A DNA stretch of 64,000 bases, taken from contig JAGZHZ010000014.1 of the NCBI GenBank assembly GCA_018366495.1, forward strand, positions 6,122-70,121, given 5' to 3'. A program made the translations under genes and the position numbers. Under the pieces are notes generated by a model. It had not been told where the DNA came from and ran no database searches. It saw nothing but the letters and a program-made list of their open reading frames with translations. Positions 37,055-44,698 of this stretch are shown here, in pieces. The stretch comes from Clostridiales bacterium. Lineage in GTDB: Bacteria; Bacillota; Clostridia; Lachnospirales; Lachnospiraceae. Positions within the stretch are counted from its first letter, which is position 1. Each line of letters opens with the position of its first letter.

Positions 37055-38368
37055 TTATTCTGCATGTGCTGCTGCGTACTCTGTAGCCCATCCGTCAACG
37101 AATGCAGATACAACGCTGTCCCATTCACCTGTTCCCTGAGCATATTCCAGAAGAGCGCTTCCCACTGCATTTTTCCAGTTTTCTGAAGGCATTGTCGGGA
37201 AGTTCCATGCTACTGTCTTATGGCCAGCTGCGATATCTTCATTTGCCGCTTCTACGAGAGGATTATTTGGAGTATATTCATCACCAATTGTTGAGAATGG
37301 TGTAACAAATCCCATTTCCTGTGTCAGAGCATTCTTTCCTGTTTCGCTTGTGATAACCCATGTCAGGAAATCCAGAGTTGCCTGGATATCTTCCTCATCT
37401 GCCTGGCTGTTTACACACCAGTAGTTTTCGGAACCAGTACATAATCCCTGATTTTCTTCTCCTTCTACTCCGATATAGATCGGCATCATGCCCAGATCTT
37501 CATCTGCAACTTCATATCCCTGAATATCGTTGTATGCCCATGTACCATTCTGATAGAATACTGCCTCTCCAAGTGCAAATTCAGAAGCTGCATCTTCTCC
37601 TGTCTTTCCTGACAGCAGAGTAGGTTCACACGTTGCATTGTTGATATACAGATCCCAGATATTTTTATAGTTATCCAGATATGTTCCTTTAATTGCATCT
37701 GTGCTTCCGATGCCGTCTGCCTGGTATTCATAGTAGATTGGAAGGTTTGCCAGATGTGTCTTGAATCTCCAGTCAGAGGAGGAATCCATACCAGCTGATG
37801 TGAATGCTCCGAGAATGCCCAGTTCATCTTTCTTAGCCTGGATATCTTCTACCACTGCTTTGAATGTATCAAAGTTGTTGATCTCTTCCATAGAAGTTAC
37901 AACTGCGCCTTCTGTTTCAAAATACTCATTCATGATCGCTTTGTTGTAAATAATTCCATATGTTTCGATAACATAAGCAACACCGGATACTGATCCGTCT
38001 TCATTGATTAATGCAAAGTCATCGCTCTTTAAGCTCTTATATACTTCTGTGTCTTTTAAGTCATAGCAATAATCTTTCCATGTAGCAAGACCAACAGGGC
38101 CATTTACCTGAAACAGCGTCGGAACTTCTGTCTTTGCCATCTCTGATTTCAGAGTGGATTCATATGTGCCTGCTGCTGCTGTTACAACTGAGACTTCAAC
38201 TCCTGTCTCATCCGTATATGCTGCCGCCAGATCTTCCCACTGTTCAGCCTGCTCTGGTTTAAAGTTCAGATAATAAACTTTTCCGCCTTCTGCGCTTACC
38301 GGAACTGCAAATATCCCTGCAACCATTGCTGTTGATAATGCTGCTGCCAATACTTTCTTCATCTTCAT
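37055..38368 (-). CDS. sugar ABC transporter substrate-binding protein without lipobox
   Basis: A 437-residue extracellular solute-binding protein (SBP_bac_1/8 family) for a sugar or oligosaccharide. The signal peptide MKMKKVLAAALSTAMVAGIF ends at VPVSA-EGG, a signal peptidase I type site; there is no Cys, so it is not a predicted lipoprotein. The mature part has AEQWEDLAAAYTDETGVEV, typical of the family start, and ALGEAVFYQNGTWAYND in the hinge region. It is the first gene of the operon that continues with two permeases and the LacI regulator. Without a lipid anchor it would be released or held by other means, an unusual feature for a Gram-positive transporter. Confidence 0.92.
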   Translation of the reverse strand: MKMKKVLAAALSTAMVAGIFAVPVSAEGGKVYYLNFKPEQAEQWEDLAAAYTDETGVEVSVVTAAAGTYESTLKSEMAKTEVPTLFQVNGPVGLATWKDYCYDLKDTEVYKSLKSDDFALINEDGSVSGVAYVIETYGIIYNKAIMNEYFETEGAVVTSMEEINNFDTFKAVVEDIQAKKDELGILGAFTSAGMDSSSDWRFKTHLANLPIYYEYQADGIGSTDAIKGTYLDNYKNIWDLYINNATCEPTLLSGKTGEDAASEFALGEAVFYQNGTWAYNDIQGYEVADEDLGMMPIYIGVEGEENQGLCTGSENYWCVNSQADEEDIQATLDFLTWVITSETGKNALTQEMGFVTPFSTIGDEYTPNNPLVEAANEDIAAGHKTVAWNFPTMPSENWKNAVGSALLEYAQGTGEWDSVVSAFVDGWATEYAAAHAE

Positions 38369-38431
38369 AATACCCTTCTCCTTTTCTTTAATAATAGTTT
38401 GTGCGTTTTATCAACGCGGCGCCCTTTTTTC

Positions 38432-38455
38432 GGAAACGTTATCGGTAACGTTTCC
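38432..38455. promoter_or_regulatory. palindromic LacI-family operator
   Basis: GGAAACGTTA and TAACGTTTCC are perfect inverted ten-base arms around TCGG. The central CG and AACGTT cores fit LacI-family operators. It lies just downstream of the -10 of the sugar operon promoter, where a bound repressor would block transcription. This stretch of 398 bases between the binding-protein gene and the ATPase gene otherwise holds the promoter at 38469-38497 and a terminator at 38656-38695. Confidence 0.8.
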
Positions 38456-38468
38456 AACATCTGTTTTT

Positions 38469-38497
38469 ATTTTAGCACTTATTCATCACTATGACAA
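38469..38497 (-). promoter_or_regulatory. promoter of the sugar ABC operon
   Basis: On the minus strand TTGTCA (38492-38497) and TAAAAT (38469-38474) are exactly 17 bases apart, upstream of the operator and about 100 bases from the binding-protein start. Confidence 0.75.
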
Positions 38498-38655
38498 GCT
38501 TTTTCTTCTCAATCTTATTATTTTGCATAATATATCTAAATTTTAATCTGTATTCTTATCTATTTTTCACATATTTCTTGACTGATTCCGTCAGAAAAAT
38601 CAGTTTTTTGTCGTCAATACTTCTTTTCGACTCTATATTTTTCCGGACACCAAAA

Positions 38656-38695
38656 AGACGTCTCTGTGAAACATGATTATTCCACGGAGACGTCT
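38656..38695 (-). terminator. terminator after the calcium ATPase gene
   Basis: AGACGTCTCCGTGGAA and TTTCACAGAGACGTCT form a long, slightly imperfect stem followed by TTTT on the minus strand. Confidence 0.75.
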
Positions 38696-38766
38696 CCTGT
38701 AAAAATTTCATTTTAAATCAGTTTTTCAAACAAATCTTCTGCACTGTCCGTGCAAGATCCCGCGAA

Positions 38767-41424
38767 TTACATCGCTTCTTTTTTGTGTGTTCCAAAAATC
38801 AGCTTTCTCAGCAGATCGACCGGATACATAGTCAGAGCTGCCAGAATAACAATACCCCATCCTTTTAATCCAAAACGTTCGCAGCTGAAGATTTCTCCAA
38901 TGACTCCTCCGATAGAAACCATCACTACCTGAACCGCAATGATGACAAACCACATTTTTGCAAACATTGGATTTTCTTTCAGATGTGCAAATACATTCAA
39001 GCCATCTGTTCTTACGTTGAACGCATTAATCATAAAGCTAAATACGAACATACAGAAAAATCCTGTATAGAACTGTCCTTCGTCAGCAAAGAATGTACGG
39101 AAGATCGGAAGTTTAAACCAGAGAATACTCATGATGGTCAGCCATCCTCCCATGACAAGAATCTGGCTTGCCATTCCTTTGCTGATAATAGATTCGTCTC
39201 GTTTTCTCGGCTTATCGCGCATATATTTCTGGAGCGCCGGTTCTCCTGCAAACATAATTGATGCAAGACTGTCCATACACAAATTAATCCACAGCAGATG
39301 TGTTACTTTTAAAGGTGCTTCAATTCCGATAAACGGAGCAATCGCTGAAATCAGTACAGCTGCCATATTAATCACAAGCTGCATCTTACAGAATTTCAGG
39401 ATATTGATATACAAGGTACGTCCATACCAGATTGCATTTTTAATGGAATTAAAGTTATCATCCAGAATAACAAGTTTTCCTGCTTCTTTTGCGACATCCG
39501 TTCCGCTTCCCATTGCAAATCCGACGTCTGCCTGTTTCAGAGCCGGACTGTCGTTGACGCCATCTCCTGTCATTCCGACTACCAGGTTCAATTCCTGACA
39601 GAGACGAACCATACGGCTCTTATCTGTCGGCAGCGCTCTTGAGATAACACGGATATCTTTGATTTTCTGTTTTACTTCTTCATCGCTCATCGCATTTAAC
39701 TCAGCTGAAGTAATAGCGATATCGCTTCCGCCTTTAAACAGACCTGCTTCTTTTGCGATTGCCACAGCGGTTTCTTTTCTGTCACCTGTAATCATGACAA
39801 CCTGAATACCAGCCGCCTGCACTTCCTGAATGGCATCTCTTGCCTCCGGACGAACATCATCACGGATTCCGACGAGACCAATCAGAACCATATCGTCCTG
39901 AATCACATTTTCTTCCATCCGTTTTTTGCTGTATCCAAATGCGAGCACACGCATCGCACGGTTTGCCAGATCATCAATTTTCTGATTAATTTTATCCATA
40001 TCAAGCGGAACTTCTTTTCCTTCCTGATTCAGATAAAATTTTGCTTTTCCTAAAATTCTCTCAGGAGCGCCTTTATAAAATGTCTTTCCAAGAGATGCAA
40101 TATAAGCCTGACTGAACTTATTTGCACTGTTGAATTCCTGCTGTTCTGTGACGGTATATTCTTCTTTCTGCGCAAGCGCTTTGAATGTATCCTCTCCCAG
40201 GAATTTCAGCAACGCCTGGTCTGTCATATTTCCGCCTACAACCTGATGATGGTTGTCAAACATGGAACCTGTATTTTTTCCGATTGACAGTTCCAGACTT
40301 GTTTTGATATCTACGGCTTTCGTCGTATTTTTTACATCTAACAGTTCTCCGCTTCCATCCAGAAATTCTACAACTTCCAGCTGTCCTTTTGTGATTGTTC
40401 CTGTCTTATCGCTAAATAAAATATTCAGTGATCCGGCTGTCTCAATACCGATCGATTTTCTTACAAGAACATTTGCCTTATACAGTTTTCCTGTATTCTG
40501 CATCAATACAAGCGCGATAACAAGCGGCAGTCCTTCCGGAACCGCACATACAATAATTGTGATTGCGACAGACACTGCGCTCATAACGCCTTTAAAAACT
40601 TCTACCCAGCCCATTGCAAAATATGCGCTGATGCTTCCTGCCTGAATAATATAATGTGCAAAATATGCAATCGCAATAGCGATGGCGCCGATGTATCCAA
40701 ATACAGAAATCTGATTTGCCAGCTTGTGCAGCTTTACTTTCAGAGGGGAATCCGGCTCTTTATTTGCCATATCTTTTGCCATTTTTCCCATCATGGTTGC
40801 TTCTCCGACTTTCTGTACGATCATGCTTCCCTTTCGGTCCAGTACAGTCGCACCGCGGAATAAGCTGTGCTCATCTACGAAAGTATCACCTGTGATATTT
40901 TCCGGAATTGCAAATCCTTCCGGCGCCGGTGTTTTTTTACACTCTTCTGCTTCACCATTTAAAGCGCTGTTGTCCACCGAAAGTTCGCCTTCCACCAAAA
41001 CACCGTCAGCCAGAATCTTATCTCCTGACTGCAATACAACAAGGTCGCCTACTACAAGTTCATCGACTTCAATCACTGTCAGTTCGCCATTTCGCATTAC
41101 TTTTGCCGTATCTTTTTTCTGCGACGCTTTCAGTTTTCTATATGCGTTATCATTGGAAACTCCTGTCTTGGCAGATACAAAGTTTACCAGAAGGATCGCT
41201 ATGATTGTGCCCACCGGCTCATACCATTCACTCTGTCCTGTCAGGAACATGACAAACATGATAGCGGCAATGATACAAAGAATACGGATCATTGGATCTT
41301 TAAATCCATCCATAAACTGCTGCCAGAATGTTTCCGGTTCTGCCTCTTTAATCTGATTCGAGCCGTACTTTTTTCTGCTCTCTTCTACCTGCTGATCTGT
41401 CAGGCCTTGATATTTTTTACTCAT
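38767..41424 (-). CDS. P-type calcium-transporting ATPase
   Basis: An 885-residue P-type pump of the P2 (SERCA/PMCA-like) group. The start is ATG 41424, where GGAGA lies eight bases upstream; the frame-open codons before it have no site. Motifs: PEGLP in the fourth membrane helix, a Ca2+ hallmark; SDKTGTITKGQ with the phosphorylated Asp; TGDRKE; and TGDGVNDSPALKQADVGFAMG. The actuator loop reads LNGEAEE where most P2 pumps have TGES; the key Glu is kept. It should export Ca2+ from the cytoplasm. It follows the TerD genes after two hairpins, so it may be a separate transcript, but its position suggests a link with Ca2+-binding TerD proteins. Confidence 0.93.
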   Translation of the reverse strand: MSKKYQGLTDQQVEESRKKYGSNQIKEAEPETFWQQFMDGFKDPMIRILCIIAAIMFVMFLTGQSEWYEPVGTIIAILLVNFVSAKTGVSNDNAYRKLKASQKKDTAKVMRNGELTVIEVDELVVGDLVVLQSGDKILADGVLVEGELSVDNSALNGEAEECKKTPAPEGFAIPENITGDTFVDEHSLFRGATVLDRKGSMIVQKVGEATMMGKMAKDMANKEPDSPLKVKLHKLANQISVFGYIGAIAIAIAYFAHYIIQAGSISAYFAMGWVEVFKGVMSAVSVAITIIVCAVPEGLPLVIALVLMQNTGKLYKANVLVRKSIGIETAGSLNILFSDKTGTITKGQLEVVEFLDGSGELLDVKNTTKAVDIKTSLELSIGKNTGSMFDNHHQVVGGNMTDQALLKFLGEDTFKALAQKEEYTVTEQQEFNSANKFSQAYIASLGKTFYKGAPERILGKAKFYLNQEGKEVPLDMDKINQKIDDLANRAMRVLAFGYSKKRMEENVIQDDMVLIGLVGIRDDVRPEARDAIQEVQAAGIQVVMITGDRKETAVAIAKEAGLFKGGSDIAITSAELNAMSDEEVKQKIKDIRVISRALPTDKSRMVRLCQELNLVVGMTGDGVNDSPALKQADVGFAMGSGTDVAKEAGKLVILDDNFNSIKNAIWYGRTLYINILKFCKMQLVINMAAVLISAIAPFIGIEAPLKVTHLLWINLCMDSLASIMFAGEPALQKYMRDKPRKRDESIISKGMASQILVMGGWLTIMSILWFKLPIFRTFFADEGQFYTGFFCMFVFSFMINAFNVRTDGLNVFAHLKENPMFAKMWFVIIAVQVVMVSIGGVIGEIFSCERFGLKGWGIVILAALTMYPVDLLRKLIFGTHKKEAM

Positions 41425-41472
41425 CTTATTTTCTCCATCTTCTTTTACTTTAAGAGCATCGGCACTGTTAAA

Positions 41473-41505
41473 AGTGCCCCAAAAACACAATGGTTTCAGG
41501 GCACT
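41473..41505 (-). terminator. hairpin after the ter cluster
   Basis: AGTGCCC and GGGCACT pair around AAACCATTGTGTTTTT-rich loop bases on the minus strand and TTTTAAC follows. Confidence 0.5.
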
Positions 41506-41514
41506 CTTTCAAAA

Positions 41515-41561
41515 GCTCAAGTGCCTGCTTTCTTTTTTTATCATTTTGCCCGCTCTTGAGC
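41515..41561 (-). terminator. second hairpin after the ter cluster
   Basis: GCTCAAG and CTTGAGC enclose a partly paired GCGGGC/GCAGGC core and are followed by TTTTG, immediately downstream of the last terD gene. Confidence 0.5.
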
Positions 41562-41584
41562 ATTTTAACCGTATCCGATTCTCT

Positions 41585-42190
41585 TTACAGATATCTTTTT
41601 GCCAGATCACTCAGACTTTCATCCTGAGTTCCCTGACCGATCGCATTAAATTTCCATTCGTTATCACGGCGGTAAAGCTCTCCGAAGATCATCGCGCTCA
41701 TGTCATCATAATTGTCGGAAAGATTATAGATGCAAAGCTCTCTGTTTGTATTTCCGTCCATGATGCGAATGTATGCGTTTTTAATCATTCCAAAATCCTG
41801 CTTGCGCTGTCTTGCCTGATAAATATTGGCCACAACAATAATTCTGTCATATTCCTGAGGAACACGGCTTAGTTCTACAATAATCTGCTCGTCATCGCCT
41901 GCGCCATCCCCTGTCAGGTTATCTCCCATATGCTGAACTGATCCGGAAGCATGTTTTAATCGTCCAAAATAAACGATGTCTTCATTTTTGATCAGTTTTC
42001 CATTTTTCAGCATCAGAGCGGAAGCGTCACAGTCAATGTTTGCTGGTTTTGCTTTGAACATGGATCTGAAACCGCCTTTTGATTCTTTTTCTGCGGCATC
42101 CCATCCAAGTCCTACAATTACTTTGTCAAGCCCTGCGTTTTCTTTTGTCAGACTGATTTTCTGACCTTTTTTCAAACTTACTGCTGCCAT
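41585..42190 (-). CDS. TerD family protein, third and most divergent copy
   Basis: A 201-residue TerD-domain protein (tellurium/toxic-anion stress family, Ca2+-binding beta sandwich). It opens SLKKGQKISLTKEN and DKVIVGLGWD, has the acidic loop GDNLTGDGAGDDEQI and ends YRRDNEWKFNAIGQGTQDES. It has an inserted segment KGGFRSMFKAKPANIDCDAS where the other copies have a shorter YDFDLD stretch, so it is likely a TerX/TerZ-like variant. AGGAGG precedes ATG 42190, and the gene starts 11 bases after the second copy. It should be cytoplasmic and join the stress module with the other TerD proteins. Confidence 0.9.
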   Translation of the reverse strand: MAAVSLKKGQKISLTKENAGLDKVIVGLGWDAAEKESKGGFRSMFKAKPANIDCDASALMLKNGKLIKNEDIVYFGRLKHASGSVQHMGDNLTGDGAGDDEQIIVELSRVPQEYDRIIVVANIYQARQRKQDFGMIKNAYIRIMDGNTNRELCIYNLSDNYDDMSAMIFGELYRRDNEWKFNAIGQGTQDESLSDLAKRYL

Positions 42191-42201
42191 AAACGCTCCT
42201 C

Positions 42202-42783
42202 CTATTCTGTCTCTACGCCATATCCTGCGCAGAGTGCTGCAAGACCGCCCTGGTATCCGCTTCCAATTGCGTTAAATTTCCACTCGCCGTTGTGTCTGTA
42301 TAATTCACCGAACACAGCCGCTGTCTCAATGGAGAAATCCTCTTCCAGATCGTAGCGTAAAAGTTCCTGATTATTCTGTTCGTTGTAAAGACGGATAAAG
42401 GAATTATTTACCTGGCCAAAATTCTGGCGGCGTCCCTCTGCATCATAGATCGTAACCGTAATTGCAATCTTTGTGATATTTTCCGGAACTTTTGAGAGAT
42501 CGATTAAAATCTGTTCATCTTCTCCTTCTCCTGCTCCTGTACGGTTGTCTCCCATATGCTGAACCGATCCGCTTGGATCTTTCGGATTTCCATAAAATAC
42601 AAAATCCTCCTGTCTTGATACTTTGCCGCTGTCTGTCAGCATAAATACTGCTGCATCCAGGTCAAAATCTCCTCCCGTATCATAGCGGTTGAGATCCCAT
42701 CCAAGCCCTACAATTACTTTCTGAAGTCCCGGATTGTCCTTTGTGAGACTGACTTTCTGTCCTTTTGATAAACAAACTGGCAT
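42202..42783 (-). CDS. TerD family protein, second copy
   Basis: A 193-residue TerD-domain protein. The N-terminus CLSKGQKVSLTKDNPGL, the FDLDAAVFMLTD segment and the loop GDNRTGAGEGEDEQI supply acidic Ca2+-binding residues. It ends GYQGGLAALCAGYGVETE, almost the same as the first copy. AGGAGG precedes ATG 42783. In Bacillus the comparable yceC-D-E genes respond to sigma-W and envelope stress; a similar role is inferred here. Confidence 0.93.
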   Translation of the reverse strand: MPVCLSKGQKVSLTKDNPGLQKVIVGLGWDLNRYDTGGDFDLDAAVFMLTDSGKVSRQEDFVFYGNPKDPSGSVQHMGDNRTGAGEGEDEQILIDLSKVPENITKIAITVTIYDAEGRRQNFGQVNNSFIRLYNEQNNQELLRYDLEEDFSIETAAVFGELYRHNGEWKFNAIGSGYQGGLAALCAGYGVETE

Positions 42784-42890
42784 ATTCTATTCCTCCTTTT
42801 TTTGATAAGCATTTTTATTTCCAACCAGTGAACTGCCCCAACTTCTAAAAGTTCAAGCTTCTTGTTCACAGAATGTTAAATAACGCATGA

Positions 42891-43472
42891 TTATTCTGCA
42901 TCAATTCCATAGCTGGCACAAAGCGCTGCAAGACCGCCCTGATATCCGCTTCCGATTGCATTAAATTTCCACTCACCGTTGTGTTTGTAGATTTCTCCGA
43001 CTACAATTGCTGTCTCAATGGAGAAATCTTCGCCCAGATCATAGCGGATCAGTTCCGTTCCAGTCACGTCGTCCACTACACGAATGTAAGAATTGCTCAC
43101 CTGACCGAAATTTTGTCTGCGCTCGTCTGCTTCATAAATGGTAACAGTAAATGCTATTCTCTGTATATTTTCCGGGATTTTAGACAGGTCGATCATGATC
43201 ACTTCATCGTCTCCCTCGCCTTCACCCGTTCGGTTATCCCCTACATGTTCAACAGATTCACTTGTATGTTTCAGATTTCCATAAAAAATAAATTCATCTG
43301 TGGAAGGACACTTTCCGTCGCTGCCCAGCAGAAATGCAGCTGCATCCAGGTCAAAATCGTATCCTCCGTCATACTGATTCGTATCCCATCCAAGTCCCAC
43401 CATTAATTTCTTTAATCCTGGATTTCCTTTTGATAAGCTTACTTTTTGTCCCTTTTGAAGATTAATAGGCAT
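42891..43472 (-). CDS. TerD family protein, first copy
   Basis: A 193-residue TerD-domain protein. The start is ATG 43472 because AGGAGGT lies just upstream; the longer frame from 43514 is not supported. It shows NLQKGQKVSLSKGNPGL, YDFDLDAAAFLLG and GDNRTGEGEGDDEVI, then the conserved end GEWKFNAIGSGYQGGLAAL. It follows the TelA gene and precedes the second copy by 107 bases. The copies probably arose by tandem duplication. Confidence 0.93.
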   Translation of the reverse strand: MPINLQKGQKVSLSKGNPGLKKLMVGLGWDTNQYDGGYDFDLDAAAFLLGSDGKCPSTDEFIFYGNLKHTSESVEHVGDNRTGEGEGDDEVIMIDLSKIPENIQRIAFTVTIYEADERRQNFGQVSNSYIRVVDDVTGTELIRYDLGEDFSIETAIVVGEIYKHNGEWKFNAIGSGYQGGLAALCASYGIDAE

Positions 43473-43549
43473 AGACCATACCTCCTTTTCTATTCCATTC
43501 CGCCCATCCGGCATCCGTCCGTTTATTTGCTTCTCAAATGCCGGACTTT

Positions 43550-44692
43550 CTACTTTGCAGAAGATTTCATAATGATTGTCTTATATTCATCTTTGATCGC
43601 ATTCAGACGAACTTTATCTTCTTCTCTCTTCTTTTTCGCATTTTCCTGAATGGACTTTGTCTCCTCAATTCCATTTACAATCGTATGCCATGTAGATTCC
43701 AGTGTTTCCATCTTGATCGAACTTCCCGATGCAAGCTGTGCCGTCAATTTCGACTGTGCCACTGTATTCTGGGCATTCTTCAACAGCATCTCATTTGTCT
43801 TCGCATCAAGCGCCGCCATCGCATCTGCCTGTATTTTCTGGCGTTTCAATAAAATTGCCTGTGTCAGCGCCTGTTTAAATACCGGCAGTGTGATAATAAA
43901 TGCAGAATTGATTTTTCGCACCAGATTCATATTACTGAATTCCATCGTCTTAATCATCGGAATAGACTGCATCGCCACATTTTCAGCGATTCTCAGATCC
44001 TGCACTCTCTGTTCCAGCATCACTCTTGCCTGCTCCAGAGAAGTCAGCTCAAATTGAATAGAAGCTTCTCCGCTTGATTCAAATTCCTGTCTTCTTTGCT
44101 CATAGTAGTTCTCAATCTCTCCGATTCCCTGTTCTCCAGCCAAAATATATTTTTCCAGTTCATGAAAATATTCCACATTCGTCTCAAACATCTTCTCCAG
44201 TTTCTGATTTGACTGTTTGATCTCTTCCTCATATTGTTTGAGCTGAACGTAAATCTTATCCACTTCCTGACCCATGGTGTGATACTTGTCAAGAATCTTG
44301 TCTACCTGCTTTCTCAGATTTCCAAACATCTTTCCGAACAGTCCAGGTTTCTCTTTAATCTCATCAATATCAAATTTTTCCATGATTTTTGCCAACGTAT
44401 TGAGCATCTCACTGGAATTATCAAGTTGGCTCATATTGATGCTGTTCAAAACACTGTCGGAACATTTTGAAATATTCTCTGCAACTTCACTTCCAAAGCT
44501 GACGATCGTTCCCAATTCATAGACGGAGATCGTACTCACAATCTTATCTACTTCTTCGGAATTTACCATCTTTTCTGTGAGCTGCTGCTTATCTGCCTGA
44601 ATGTTGAATGGCACTATTTCCATCTCCGGAGCAGTCTGTGCCGGAGTCTGTGCTGCCGGCTGTACCGGAGGACTTCCAAAATTAAGTCCCAT
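43550..44692 (-). CDS. telA: toxic anion resistance protein, TelA family
   Basis: A 380-residue TelA/KlaA (YceH-like) protein. After a proline- and alanine-rich start (QPAAQTPAQTAPEMEIVPFN) it is almost all helical, with long coiled coils (DIDEIKEKPGLFGKMFGNLR, EQRVQDLRIAENVAMQSI) and the family segment FKQALTQAILLKRQKIQADA. Members protect against tellurite and some antibiotics by an unclear route, and in Bacillus the gene is next to yceG and the terD genes, as here. It starts seven bases after the YceG-like gene. Confidence 0.92.
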   Translation of the reverse strand: MGLNFGSPPVQPAAQTPAQTAPEMEIVPFNIQADKQQLTEKMVNSEEVDKIVSTISVYELGTIVSFGSEVAENISKCSDSVLNSINMSQLDNSSEMLNTLAKIMEKFDIDEIKEKPGLFGKMFGNLRKQVDKILDKYHTMGQEVDKIYVQLKQYEEEIKQSNQKLEKMFETNVEYFHELEKYILAGEQGIGEIENYYEQRRQEFESSGEASIQFELTSLEQARVMLEQRVQDLRIAENVAMQSIPMIKTMEFSNMNLVRKINSAFIITLPVFKQALTQAILLKRQKIQADAMAALDAKTNEMLLKNAQNTVAQSKLTAQLASGSSIKMETLESTWHTIVNGIEETKSIQENAKKKREEDKVRLNAIKDEYKTIIMKSSAK

Positions 44693-44698
44693 ACTTTT

